Positions 1 to 7,530 of a DNA stretch of 64,000 nt are shown piece after piece. The notes under the pieces were generated by a model that worked only from the letters and a program-made list of their open reading frames with translations, was not told the DNA's origin and did not search any database. This DNA is from Streptomyces sp. NL15-2K (GTDB lineage: Bacteria > Actinomycetota > Actinomycetes > Streptomycetales > Streptomycetaceae). The DNA lies in the NCBI RefSeq assembly GCF_030551255.1, contig NZ_CP130630.1, positions 1,612,001-1,676,000 of the forward strand, read 5' to 3'. Each line of letters opens with the position of its first letter. The stretch's first letter is position 1. The position numbers and the translations under genes are program-made.

Positions 1-710
1 TCGCGGGAATCGGCACGGTGTTGAAGTGGGGACCCGAGTACCTCTCCCGCACGCCGCTGTTCGAGACCTTCGTGGCGATCCAGAACCCGGGCTTCCCTTT
101 CGTCCTCGTCCTGGCCTACGTCGTGATGGCGCTGCCCTTCGTGTACCGGGCCCTGGACTCCGGGCTGCGTGCCATCGACGTGCGCACCCTCGTCGAGGCC
201 GCCCGCAGCTGCGGGGCGAGCTGGCCGCAGGCGCTGGTCGGCGCCGTGCTGCCCAATCTGCGCCGGGCCCTGCTGAACGCCTCCTTCCTCACGCTGGCGC
301 TGGTGCTCGGTGAGTTCACCGTGGCCCAGCTGCTGGGCTTCCAGCCGTTCGCCGTGTGGATCGTGAGCGTCAGCGGATCGCAGGCCCAGCTGTCCGTCGC
401 CGTCTCCGTGCTCAGCGTCTCAGATGAGCTTAGGTTTTCCTGGGTGGGGCTGGGCTTTCGGCCCGCCCCGCGGTGGCTCTTCTCGTCGGTCATGTCCGCC
501 CTCCCATCGGCGTCGCGGCTTTGCCGGGTTCCCGTGGGACGAGCGCCGGAAACCCACCTGGACCGGCGGTCACGTCCGGGACAACGACCTCAGCGGCAAC
601 GCATCGACGGCGAGGCGCCTCGGATGGCCGCGTTTACCTCCGCCGACCGTGGGAAGCCGGAGACGATCAAAGCACAATGGCGCAGCAGCGGACTCGCACT
701 GTGCCCATGA
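1..710 (+). CDS. ABC transporter permease, 5' cut by window edge, abnormal C-terminus
   Basis: Inner-membrane permease of an ABC importer of the spermidine/putrescine (PotB/PotC-like) class. The frame is open from the window edge (codons from base 3), so the N-terminus lies outside. Hydrophobic segments precede the EAA loop [20 protein letters not shown] (about 195-255), which contacts the ATPase, and a further membrane span follows (about 285-345). Family similarity stops near base 418 after SVAVSVLS. The usual last hydrophobic helix is replaced by an Arg/Pro-rich tail with no membrane character, running to a stop at 708-710. This looks like a 3' rearrangement or truncation. The substrate cannot be told from this part. 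Confidence 0.6.
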   Translation, partial: AGIGTVLKWGPEYLSRTPLFETFVAIQNPGFPFVLVLAYVVMALPFVYRALDSGLRAIDVRTLVEAARSCGASWPQALVGAVLPNLRRALLNASFLTLALVLGEFTVAQLLGFQPFAVWIVSVSGSQAQLSVAVSVLSVSDELRFSWVGLGFRPAPRWLFSSVMSALPSASRLCRVPVGRAPETHLDRRSRPGQRPQRQRIDGEAPRMAAFTSADRGKPETIKAQWRSSGLALCP

Positions 711-721
711 AGGAGATCAAA

Positions 722-925
722 ATGGCTACGGGCACTGTGAAGTGGTTCAACGCGGAGAAGGGTTTCGGCTTCATCGCCCAGGACAGCGGTGGCCCCGACG
801 TGTTCGTCCACTACTCGGCCATCGCCAGCACCGGATACCGAGAGCTCAACGAGGGCCAGAAGGTCCAGTTCGACGTGACGCAGGGGCCCAAAGGACCCCA
901 GGCCGAGAACGTCACTCCGGCCTGA
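722..925 (+). CDS. Cold-shock domain protein (CspA family)
   Basis: A 67-residue single cold-shock domain protein that binds single-stranded nucleic acid and probably acts as an RNA chaperone. Both RNA-binding motifs are intact: KGFGFI (about residues 13-18) and VFVHYSAI (about 28-35), after the start [14 protein letters not shown]. The start at 722 is preceded by AAGGAGA. An in-frame ATG at 707 would swallow that ribosome binding site and is rejected. The gene follows directly after the abnormal end of the ABC permease, whose stop lies at 708-710. Confidence 0.93.
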   Translation: MATGTVKWFNAEKGFGFIAQDSGGPDVFVHYSAIASTGYRELNEGQKVQFDVTQGPKGPQAENVTPA

Positions 926-1627
926 CCCCGACCTGCTGCCAATAGCGCTGGAGCCCGGTTGGCGAGACCGGGAAACCGGCGCATCAGGGGAAACCGTCGC
1001 CAGTTCGTGACGACCCCGTCGAAAGGCAGCATCACGACGGTCAGCATTTCGAACGGAAACAGAAACCGGGCCGGGCGAAGGATCGCGCACCCGCGCCGTG
1101 GCCCGGCCGCCGTCAGGGTCGACGCGGGGACGCCAGGCGCGGGCGGACGAGGCCAGTCGGAGCACCGGAGTCAGTCCGAGTCGGTGGGCGGTCTCGGCGG
1201 TGGTGACCAGGCAGTCGGCGGACGCGTGGTTCTGGCCGCTGGCGTTCCCCGCGGTGACCGTCGCCTCCGGACCCGTCTTGGCCATAGTGGCCATGACGCG
1301 ACGAGCCGCTCCGCCGTGGTGTCGGGCCGGAGGTGCTCGTGCCGCTCCCTGGGCTTCTGCACCTCCCCCGGCCCTGACCGCGCGCTCTCGCGAACGGCAT
1401 CCGGCCGCGCGGGGCGGGCGTCGCCCGCGTAATCACCGAGCTGGCATCCTGGCCCGCGGTGGTCCAGGCGAGAACTCCGCCTGTCCGCCTCCAGAGCCCC
1501 GGCATCACGTTCGCGATCACCGCCCTGCGCCGGGGAGCCCGCTCTGATCCACCCGCCGGGCATCGCCCTGATCCACCCGCGCGTCTCGCCCTGATCCACC
1601 CGCCGGGCATCCACCGCCCGGCACAGG
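926..1627. other. Gene-free stretch between csp and pectate lyase
   Basis: No recognisable protein. Open frames on both strands overlap one another and have the Arg/Pro/Gly-rich look of shadow frames in GC-rich DNA. The only structure seen is a set of three 12-bp direct repeats CTGATCCACCCG starting at 1543, 1568 and 1591 (spacing 25 and 23), near the convergent 3' end of the pectate lyase gene. Confidence 0.5.
1543..1602. repeat. Three spaced copies of CTGATCCACCCG
   Basis: Identical 12-mers start at 1543, 1568 and 1591. The first and third extend to CTGATCCACCCGCCGGGCATC-type sequence. They lie in non-coding DNA, and no function is evident. Confidence 0.6.
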
Positions 1628-1661
1628 GTTGCCGGACCGCATTGAAAACGGGTCCGGCAAC
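1628..1661. terminator. Hairpin between convergent csp and pectate lyase genes
   Basis: A perfect 11-bp inverted repeat (GTTGCCGGACC / GGTCCGGCAAC) with a 12-nt A-rich loop lies 40 bp downstream of the pectate lyase stop codon. There is no clear U-tract, as is common for terminators of high-GC actinomycetes. It could serve both convergent genes. Confidence 0.5.
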
Positions 1662-1702
1662 AGGTCCGGCAAACCCTTGCCCGATCGTCGGCGCGCGACG
1701 GT

Positions 1703-2707
1703 TCAGGTGCCGATCTTGCCGACGCCCACCCCGGCCCGAACGAGGGAGGGCACGTCGGCCGCCGGGTCCAGCGTGTACGAGTAGTAGGTGCGCGGCTCGG
1801 TCACCGTGCCGTTGGTCTCGCACGCACCCGACCCGGTGAAGACGTTGCCGCGCTGCACCAGCCGGCCCGGCCCCGACTGGTCGTACCCGCTGGCGGAGTA
1901 GCAGGGGTGCGGAACGCTCTCGAAGTAGTTGCCCTCGACCACCACGCCCGCGTTCATGGTCGATGCCACGCCGTAGATGGAGTTCCCCTTGTAGTAGTTG
2001 TTGTAGACGTGCACCGGCTCACCGAACCGCACGCGCGGATGCCGCTGCCGTGAGCCGTCGAAGAAGTTGTGGTGGATGGAGACCTTCAGCTTCCCGGCGT
2101 CCTGGGTGCCGTTGCCGTCGGAGTGACCGAGCAGCATGCTCTTGTCGGTCTTGTTGAACCAGTTCCACGACACGGTGACGTACTGGGAGCCGCGGACGAC
2201 GTCGATCGCCCCGTCGACCGCCCCGACGAACTCGTTGTGGTCGATCCAGATGTGGTGCGACTCCTGGCCCACGTTGACGGCGTCGTCCTCGGCATTGGTG
2301 AACTTGATGTTCCGCACGATGACGTTGTAGGAGCGGTAGAAGTCCAGGCCGCCGCCGTTGATGACGCCCGAGGAACCGACCCCGACGATGGTCTTGTTCG
2401 GGCGCACGCCCTGCTTGCTGGTGATGTTGATGGTGCCCTGCACACGGATCACCAGCGGACCCGTGGTGTCGATGTACTCCAGGAACTGATCGGTGGTGGT
2501 GGCGGTCACGGTCGGGCCACCGGCTCCGCCGGTGGTGCCGTTCTGGCCGAGCGCGTTGACCGCGGCGAAGCCGGTGGGGGACGTCTCCGCCAGCGGCGCC
2601 GGGGGCTGCGCGGCGGCGCTGCCACTGCCGGCCGGCACCGCCGCCGCGCCGAGGAGCAGCGCGAGAGCGAGAGCCGGAACGGTGCGCGTGCTGCGTAAGG
2701 ACCTCAT
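1703..2707 (-). CDS. Secreted pectate lyase, polysaccharide lyase family 1
   Basis: Cleaves polygalacturonate by beta-elimination outside the cell. The 334-residue product has a signal peptide (MRSLRSTRTVP, a hydrophobic ALALALLLGAAAV stretch, then an Ala-rich cleavage region near residue 33). The parallel beta-helix follows, with the PL1 signature HHIWIDHNEF (about 150-160) and Ca-site acidic residues in NAEDDAVNVG and DGAIDVVRG. The catalytic-region RQRHPRVRFG (about 222-231) is also present. Length is normal for the family. Upstream lies a consensus-like promoter with a perfect 14-bp palindrome just downstream of the -10, so a LacI-family repressor probably controls it. No other pectin gene is intact nearby. 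Confidence 0.93.
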   Translation of the reverse strand: MRSLRSTRTVPALALALLLGAAAVPAGSGSAAAQPPAPLAETSPTGFAAVNALGQNGTTGGAGGPTVTATTTDQFLEYIDTTGPLVIRVQGTINITSKQGVRPNKTIVGVGSSGVINGGGLDFYRSYNVIVRNIKFTNAEDDAVNVGQESHHIWIDHNEFVGAVDGAIDVVRGSQYVTVSWNWFNKTDKSMLLGHSDGNGTQDAGKLKVSIHHNFFDGSRQRHPRVRFGEPVHVYNNYYKGNSIYGVASTMNAGVVVEGNYFESVPHPCYSASGYDQSGPGRLVQRGNVFTGSGACETNGTVTEPRTYYSYTLDPAADVPSLVRAGVGVGKIGT

Positions 2708-2782
2708 GCGGTTCCTCCAGGGATGAGTGAACGGATCTTTCCGGCACCCGCGTTCGCCCGCACCAACCCGGGACCCCAGGAC

Positions 2783-2796
2783 AGAAAGCGCTTTCT
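2783..2796. promoter_or_regulatory. LacI-family operator-like palindrome
   Basis: AGAAAGCGCTTTCT is a perfect 14-bp palindrome with the central CG typical of LacI/GalR-family operators. It sits about 5-19 bp downstream of the predicted transcription start of the pectate lyase promoter, where a bound repressor would block initiation. No lacI-type gene is in the window. Confidence 0.7.
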
Positions 2797-2807
2797 AGAT
2801 TTCCTGA

Positions 2808-2836
2808 ATGGTAATCAGATGTTTTGAGCATGTCAA
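2808..2836 (-). promoter_or_regulatory. Vegetative-type promoter of pectate lyase
   Basis: On the minus strand, TTGACA (2836-2831) is followed by 17 bp and then TACCAT (2813-2808). This is a perfect -35 and an acceptable -10 for the principal sigma factor, about 100 bp upstream of the pectate lyase start codon. Confidence 0.6.
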
Positions 2837-2907
2837 CGGTCGCGGCAAGCGTCCGGCGTGTTCGACCTGCCGCACGAACTGCCCAAGCAGGAAGCGCTGA
2901 GGGGCCA

Positions 2908-2994
2908 TTTCTCAGCAAGGGCAACGACCCGTTGAAGTGGCGGGAGTTGAACGACGGCAAGCCCGTCCTTACCTCCACGCTCGGCGAGAAGGGC
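2908..2994 (+). pseudogene. Fragment of a GH43-type glycoside hydrolase
   Basis: In frame 1 this stretch encodes FLSKGNDPLKWRELNDGKPV followed by LTSTLGEKG. I recognise this as a conserved N-terminal blade segment of actinobacterial GH43 arabinofuranosidase/xylosidase-like proteins. Normally an RDPFIIRSPEGD-type continuation follows, but here the similarity stops at once and a different coding-like stretch begins in another frame (3000-3170, ..GNKIQPGGTIPGPGSP..). There is no start codon and no catalytic triad. It is therefore a deletion remnant beside an intact pectate lyase. Confidence 0.5.
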
Positions 2995-3180
2995 CGATCG
3001 TCCGCGCCGGCCCGGATGTCGACGGCATCGAGGGCAACAAGATCCAGCCGGGCGGCACCATCCCCGGTCCGGGCAGCCCGAAGTGGACGGCCGAGGAGGG
3101 AGCGCCCTGCGGAGGCCGCGGCAGCGACTCCGCGACCGTGACCGTCGCCGACGCGGCCCCGGCGATCAGCTCCGGCGCCG

Positions 3181-3208
3181 GTCCGCAGTCCGCAGTCCGC
3201 AGTCCGCA
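3181..3208. repeat. Four perfect copies of GTCCGCA
   Basis: A head-to-tail heptanucleotide repeat (4 x 7 bp) in non-coding DNA between the GH43 fragment and the Fur-family gene. It resembles the heptamer tract at 5062-5132 in unit size but not in sequence. Confidence 0.85.
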
Positions 3209-3328
3209 ATGTCAGTTGGCCAACTCACCACAGTCACCGCTGTTGTCTACGACAACTCCACGGCGAGGGCCATCGGCTTCATCACGGTCGGCGTCCACCG
3301 ACCGCGAGCCGGTCGGCTCAGGCCCGCA

Positions 3329-3757
3329 TCAGCGGCAGCGGTCGCAGACACCGCTGAGTTCGAGGGTGTGTTCCAACTCGGTGAAGCCGGTGGTCTCGGC
3401 GAGGCGGGCGGCCCACTCCTCGACGGCCTCCGCGTCGACCGGCCGGCTTCGGCCGCAGTCGCGGCAGATGAGGTGGTGGCGGTGCTCGCCGGTCGGTCGC
3501 TGGAGGTAGAGCCGCTCGCCGCCCTCGTCGCGTACGACGTCGACGAGCCCTGCGCGGTCCAGTTCGCGCAGGGTGCGGTAGACGGTGGTGAGCCCCACTG
3601 TGCTGCCGGTGCCCGCGAGCCGGGTGTGCAGTTCCTGCGCGGAGATGAACTCGCGGCAGCGGCCCAGGGTTTCGAGCACGGCCCGCCGCTGCCGCGTGCT
3701 GCGCAGCCTCGCGGCACGGACCCGCCCGCTCCTCGCTTCCGCCTCCGCTTCACCCAT
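3329..3757 (-). CDS. Fur-family metalloregulator, Zur-like
   Basis: A 142-residue metal-dependent repressor. It has a winged-helix N-terminal half (STRQRRAVLETL and the recognition helix GLTTVYRTLRELDRAG) followed by a dimerisation domain with HRHHLICRDCG and a C-terminal CDRC pair forming a structural Zn site. The overall pattern is closest to Streptomyces Zur. It is probably a paralogue, because the housekeeping zur normally sits elsewhere. The start at 3757 (MGEAEAEARSG) is preferred over the track start at 3802, which would run into the regulatory region. The gene is divergent from a methyltransferase-Nudix gene with a Zur-box-like palindrome in between. Confidence 0.85.
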   Translation of the reverse strand: MGEAEAEARSGRVRAARLRSTRQRRAVLETLGRCREFISAQELHTRLAGTGSTVGLTTVYRTLRELDRAGLVDVVRDEGGERLYLQRPTGEHRHHLICRDCGRSRPVDAEAVEEWAARLAETTGFTELEHTLELSGVCDRCR

Positions 3758-3815
3758 CCCCGGACTCCTCGGTCGACCTGTATGCGTTGCGCCCCGCACC
3801 ATCGACCATCTTAAA

Positions 3816-3830
3816 TGAACATGGTTTCCA
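3816..3830. promoter_or_regulatory. Zur-box-like palindrome between divergent genes
   Basis: TGAACATGGTTTCCA matches the Zur-box core TGAAAATGATTTTCA at 12 of 15 positions and keeps the dyad. It lies 58 bp upstream of the Zur-like start and 42 bp upstream of the methyltransferase-Nudix start, so it could control both. It overlaps a spurious in-frame ATG at 3815, which argues that the real start of the plus-strand gene is downstream. Confidence 0.6.
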
Positions 3831-3871
3831 TATCGACAGGTTCATCAGAGACCGCGCACGTGGGAGGCAGA

Positions 3872-5068
3872 GTGCAACCGCAGACGTTCGATCCGGACGA
3901 CACCGACGCCGACGCTTACTCGGAAGCAGTCAATGCCGAGGCATGGCACGCGTACGGGACCCACCACCTGAGGCGCGGCACGGCCCTGCCGGAGGTGGAG
4001 CGGATCGACTGGGGCTTCTGGGGCATAGGGCCGGGGGCCGAGATCCTCGGCGAGCTGTCGGGCCGACGGGTGCTGGACCTCGGGTGCGGCCCGGCCCGGC
4101 ACGCGGCCCACCTCGTCCGTGCGTACGGGGCGACGGTGGATGCCGTAGACGCCTCACCGAGCCAGTACGAGCGGGCCCGCGCCCGCTACGGTTCACTGCC
4201 CGGGCTGCGGCTGGTGCGGGCCGACGCGGTCGAGCACCTGCGCGCGGTGACGGAGCCGTACGACGTCGTCTACTCAGTCAACGCCGTCCCCTACATCGAT
4301 CCCCGGCGGTTGCTGCCCGCCCTCGCCGGGGCGCTCCGGCCGGGCGGAACGCTCTGCTTCACCGTGCTGCACACCAACTCCCAAGGAGACGGCCCCTCCC
4401 CCGTCGTCGAGTCCCGGCCCGAGATCCTGCGGCTCGCCGACGGCGGCGAGGTCACCGTCCGGATGTGGGTGCTCGCCCCGGACGTCTGGGCGGAGCTGCT
4501 CGCCGAGCACGGGCTGCGCGTCGAACACATCGACGTCCTCGACGCGCCGGACGAGGACGACCACGTCTCCTACCGCGTCTTCCGGGTGAGGCGTCCCGTG
4601 CGGGTCTCCTCCCGCCCGCGCACGCCCCGACCGCCGGTCGCGCACGCGACGCTCGGCGTCGGTGCCATCCTGCACGGCCCGCGCGGCCTGCTGCTGGGCC
4701 GCCACCGCCGGGGGACGTGGGAGCTTCCCGGCGGGACGGTGGAGCCCGGCGAGTCGCTCCAGGAGACGGCCGTGCGGGAACTCGCCGAGGAGACCGGGCT
4801 CACGGCCCGACCGGAGGACGTACGGCTCCTCGGCACGCTCCTCGACCACGTCGACGGTGTCGTACGGGTCACCGTGGCCGCCCGGGTGACGGCCTGGCAG
4901 GGCGAGCCGGCCGACCAGCCCGACGAAAGCGTCGGGCACTGGCGCTGGTTCGCCCTGGACCGGCTGCCGGAGAACCTGTTCGTGTGCAGCGCCCAGGCCC
5001 TGACCGCCTGGCGCCCCGGACTCCCGGTCGACCATGCGCCGGCCCACTTCACCCCGTACGCCGGCTGA
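3872..5068 (+). CDS. Fused SAM-dependent methyltransferase / Nudix hydrolase
   Basis: A two-domain protein of 398 residues. The N-terminal class I methyltransferase has motif [13 protein letters not shown] (about residues 52-63) and the acidic VDAVDAS after beta-2. The C-terminal Nudix domain carries a complete Nudix box, [24 protein letters not shown] in pattern (about 287-310), expected to hydrolyse a nucleoside diphosphate derivative. The GTG start at 3872 has GGGAGG seven bases upstream. The earlier ATG at 3815 lies inside the Zur-box-like site. Substrates of both domains are unknown. The shared operator with the Fur-family gene suggests a zinc-responsive role. A heptamer repeat tract begins at its stop codon. 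Confidence 0.85.
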   Translation: MQPQTFDPDDTDADAYSEAVNAEAWHAYGTHHLRRGTALPEVERIDWGFWGIGPGAEILGELSGRRVLDLGCGPARHAAHLVRAYGATVDAVDASPSQYERARARYGSLPGLRLVRADAVEHLRAVTEPYDVVYSVNAVPYIDPRRLLPALAGALRPGGTLCFTVLHTNSQGDGPSPVVESRPEILRLADGGEVTVRMWVLAPDVWAELLAEHGLRVEHIDVLDAPDEDDHVSYRVFRVRRPVRVSSRPRTPRPPVAHATLGVGAILHGPRGLLLGRHRRGTWELPGGTVEPGESLQETAVRELAEETGLTARPEDVRLLGTLLDHVDGVVRVTVAARVTAWQGEPADQPDESVGHWRWFALDRLPENLFVCSAQALTAWRPGLPVDHAPAHFTPYAG

Positions 5069-5156
5069 CCGGCTGACGGGTGACGGCTGACGGGTGACGG
5101 CTGACGGCTGACGGCTGACGGCTGACGGCTGATCGGGTGATCGGGTGATCGGGTGC
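5062..5156. repeat. Heptamer/octamer tandem repeat tract
   Basis: About ten units of GGCTGAC or GGGTGAC (7 bp) are followed by three units of CGGGTGAT (8 bp). The tract starts at the stop codon of the methyltransferase-Nudix gene and carries TGA in every unit, so all three plus-strand frames are closed repeatedly. It fills most of the gap to the DUF779 gene. Confidence 0.9.
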
Positions 5157-5195
5157 AACCCCTTCGCAACCTTCGCCGTGCTGCACTCGGTGACC

Positions 5196-5597
5196 ATGGA
5201 CGCCATGGACGCCAAGGACGCCGTATCCGCACCCGCCCCCTACGACGAGGTCCCGCGCGTCGAGCTCACGCCCGCGGCCGCCGACCTGGTGCGCCGGCTG
5301 CGTGAGACGCACGGGCCGCTGATGTTCCATCAGTCCGGCGGCTGCTGCGACGGCAGCGCCCCCATGTGCTACCCGGCGGGCGAGTTCCGCACCGGCGGCT
5401 CCGACGTGCTGCTCGCCGAGCTGGAGGTGGCGGGGGTCGAGGAGCCGGTGACGTTCTGGATGGCGCGCAGCCAGTACGAGGTGTGGAGCCATACCCGGCT
5501 GATCGTGGACGTGGTCGAGGGCCGGGGCAGCGGGTTCTCGCTGGAGGCGCCCGAGGGGGTGCGTTTTCTCACCCGTTCGCGGGTCGTCGGCACATAG
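5196..5597 (+). CDS. DUF779 family protein
   Basis: A 133-residue cytoplasmic protein with the DUF779 pattern: GPLMFHQSGGCCDGSAPMC (about 47-65) with its Cys pair, then a beta-rich region to VRFLTRSRVV. Members usually lie beside an acetaldehyde-type aldehyde dehydrogenase gene. None is adjacent here, and the aldehyde dehydrogenase at 15.7 kb is far away. The start at 5196 is chosen after the repeat tract. An upstream ATG at 5145 would encode repeat-derived residues. The function of the family is unknown. Confidence 0.8.
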   Translation: MDAMDAKDAVSAPAPYDEVPRVELTPAAADLVRRLRETHGPLMFHQSGGCCDGSAPMCYPAGEFRTGGSDVLLAELEVAGVEEPVTFWMARSQYEVWSHTRLIVDVVEGRGSGFSLEAPEGVRFLTRSRVVGT

Positions 5598-5630
5598 ACA
5601 CCGCGGCGGCCACCGGCGTCTGCTGCACTT

Positions 5631-5667
5631 CCCCTGAGTCCTCGGAAAGTTGACGAGCCCTCAGGGG
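5631..5667 (+). promoter_or_regulatory. Inverted repeat that can pair with the downstream ribosome binding site
   Basis: CCCCTGAG (5631-5638) pairs with CTCAGGGG (5660-5667), and flanking TT/AA can extend it with a bulge. The right arm contains the AGGGGGA ribosome binding site of the gene starting at 5675. Folding would hide that site. It may instead terminate transcription from the DUF779 gene. Confidence 0.45.
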
Positions 5668-5674
5668 GAACACC

Positions 5675-6913
5675 GTGACGCATCGTCAGAGACGGTTCGC
5701 GGCGGGCAGAACGGCGCTGACGTTTCTCGCGGTACTCGGCACGCTGGCCGGTGCGGCCCTGGTGGGGGCTGCACCGGCCGGCGCCGTTCAGGGCGAGACC
5801 GAGATCGCGCCGGGGGTCGTGTACGAGGAGTTCGACATCCCGGCGGCCAAGGGCGTGACCCACGCCCATGTGCTGAGCGTCGACCTGCGCGATCCGCGCG
5901 TACGCCTGGAGCTGCTGTATCCGGGGGCGGTGGCCGCGCGGGCGCCCGTCTCCGGCATGGCCGACGCGGCCGGCGCCGTGGCGGGCGTCAACGGCGACTT
6001 CTTCAACATCACCGAGACCCAGCACCCCGGTGTCGAGGCCACCGGGGCGAGCGTGGGCCCGGCCGTCGCGCAGGGCCGTGCCCTCAAGGGGGCGGTGCCG
6101 AACGGCCAGCGCTTCGGCCCCGCGCTGCCGCCCGGCACGAGCACCGAGGACGTGATCGGCGTGGGCACCGACCGCCGGGCCCGGCTGGACGAACTGGCCC
6201 TCGACGGATCGATCCGTACACCCGAGGGAGAGCTGCCGCTCGGCGGGCTCAACCAGTACGCGCTGCCGGTCGGTTCCATCGGCGCGTTCACCGCGGAGTG
6301 GGGTGCCGCGTCCCGCGTCCGCGCCACCTGCGGCACGGACACGGACCGGGGCGCCCAGTGCAGCACGGACACCTACGAGGTGACGGTGCGCGACGGACGC
6401 GTCGTGTCGACGGCCGACACGCCGGGCAACGGTCCGATCGCGCCGGAGACCACGGTGCTTGTCGGCCGGGAAGCCGGAGCGCAGCACCTGCGCAAGCTCT
6501 TCGCGGGCGCGCGGGTGACGGTCCGGCACCGGCTGGTGGCGGCCGCGACCCGGACCCCGTACCGCTTCGCACTCGGCGGCCACCCGGTCCTCAGGAGCGG
6601 ACAGCCGCTGCCGGGCCTGGACGGCACCACGTCGGCCGTGCGCACCGCCGTGGGCATCGCGGACGGCGGGCGCCGTCTGCTGCTGCTCGCGTCGGACGGC
6701 GCCCCCGAGTACCGCAGCGGGCTGACGATCGCAGAAGTCGCGGCCATCATGCGGGAGTTGGGCGCGCTCGACGCCTTCAACCTGGACGGCGGCGGATCGA
6801 CGACGCTGGCCGCCCGCGCGCCGCGCGAGAGCACCGTCGCCGTACGCAACCATCCCTCCGCCGGCGTGGAACGCCCCGTCCCGAACGGCATCGGGGTCTT
6901 CTCGAGCCCGTGA
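5675..6913 (+). CDS. Secreted phosphodiester glycosidase (NAGPA-domain) protein
   Basis: A 412-residue exported protein with a signal peptide (RRFAAGRTALTFLAVLGTLAGAALVGAAPAGA, cleavage near residue 37) followed by a phosphodiester glycosidase domain of the NAGPA/DUF2233 type. Hallmarks are AGVNGDFFN (about 103-111), a GGHPVLRSG strand (about 303-311) and the C-terminal catalytic-region motif FNLDGGGSTTLA (about 368-379). Members hydrolyse phosphodiester-linked sugars. The actual wall or teichoic-acid-type substrate is not known. The GTG start is preceded by AGGGGGA. A MITE-like element begins 12 bp after the stop. Confidence 0.88.
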   Translation: MTHRQRRFAAGRTALTFLAVLGTLAGAALVGAAPAGAVQGETEIAPGVVYEEFDIPAAKGVTHAHVLSVDLRDPRVRLELLYPGAVAARAPVSGMADAAGAVAGVNGDFFNITETQHPGVEATGASVGPAVAQGRALKGAVPNGQRFGPALPPGTSTEDVIGVGTDRRARLDELALDGSIRTPEGELPLGGLNQYALPVGSIGAFTAEWGAASRVRATCGTDTDRGAQCSTDTYEVTVRDGRVVSTADTPGNGPIAPETTVLVGREAGAQHLRKLFAGARVTVRHRLVAAATRTPYRFALGGHPVLRSGQPLPGLDGTTSAVRTAVGIADGGRRLLLLASDGAPEYRSGLTIAEVAAIMRELGALDAFNLDGGGSTTLAARAPRESTVAVRNHPSAGVERPVPNGIGVFSSP

Positions 6914-6924
6914 GAGCCGCACGC

Positions 6925-7197
6925 CTAGGGCCTGTCGTCAAATTCCCGTCGTCCGCCCGAAGGGCGGGCCGCGCGCCCCGCCGCGATGGGGGTCCCCCCG
7001 CTCGAGCGAAGCCGAGAGTGGGGGAGGCTGATGTCCGCGTAGGTGCGTGCTCTCGGCGTGCCGGGCGCAGACCCTCGTACTGGTTGTACGTGGGTCTGCG
7101 CCCGGTGCGGCGAGTGGGGGCACCTCCCACGCCTTTAAGGCAGTGGGGGAGCGTGCATGGCGTCGCGGGCAGGCGGGAATTTGACGACAGGGCCTAG
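6925..7197. mobile_element. MITE-like element 1, flanked by CTAG
   Basis: A 273-bp non-autonomous element with CTAG at both ends (6925-6928 and 7194-7197). The inverted terminal repeats begin GGCCTGTCGTCAAATTCCCG and match at 19 of 20 positions. Inside are three hairpin modules: a gggggtcccccc / gagtggggga module (6985-7026), a 13-bp perfect stem CGGGCGCAGACCC (from about 7061) and a module around CCTTTAAGG. Bases 7102-7156 (55 nt) are identical to 43941-43995 in element 2. There is no transposase. The right CTAG supplies the TAG stop of the small membrane protein gene. Confidence 0.85.
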
Positions 7198-7388
7198 GGC
7201 CGCAGGCTGCTGACGATGTCCGCCGTCGCCGTGAGGCCGCTGTGGATGGTGGGCGCGATGCTCGTGCTGGCCAGGTAGAAGCCGAGCAGCGTGCACACCA
7301 GGGCGTGGGAGATCTTCAGCCCGCCATTGCGCAGGAAGATCACCGCCAGGACCAGGAGCAACAGCACCAACGAGATGGAAATCGCCAT
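7194..7388 (-). CDS. Small membrane protein
   Basis: A 64-residue protein with two predicted membrane helices, ISLVLLLLVLAVIFL (residues 4-18) and HALVCTLLGFYLAST (about 27-41). The family is not one I can name. The ATG at 7388 has GGAGG six bases upstream. The TAG stop lies in the CTAG that bounds MITE-like element 1, so the element sits directly behind the gene without altering its reading frame. Confidence 0.75.
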   Translation of the reverse strand: MAISISLVLLLLVLAVIFLRNGGLKISHALVCTLLGFYLASTSIAPTIHSGLTATADIVSSLRP

Positions 7389-7530
7389 CGTCAACCTCCT
7401 TCGCCACGTCCGCTTCGCGGCGTTCGGCCGCAAGTGTGGCGTAGCGGAGGGTTCGTCCGGGCGGCTGACCTGTCCTCCGAACGTGTGGTGTCCGGATGGT
7501 TGTGGCTACGTGGTGGCTACGTGGTTGTGG

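Noticed and set aside
590..1294. Minus-strand frame opposite the cold-shock gene.
   Set aside because: It covers the csp gene in antisense and has no recognisable motif. The part beyond 930 looks slightly more protein-like, but not enough to call.
3815..3871. ATG at 3815 as the start of the methyltransferase-Nudix gene.
   Set aside because: It lies on the Zur-box-like palindrome and lacks a ribosome binding site, while the GTG at 3872 has GGGAGG.
7059..7104. 13-bp perfect hairpin considered as an ordinary terminator of the glycosidase gene.
   Set aside because: It is internal to the MITE-like element and has an equivalent in the second copy, so it belongs to the element. It may still terminate transcription.
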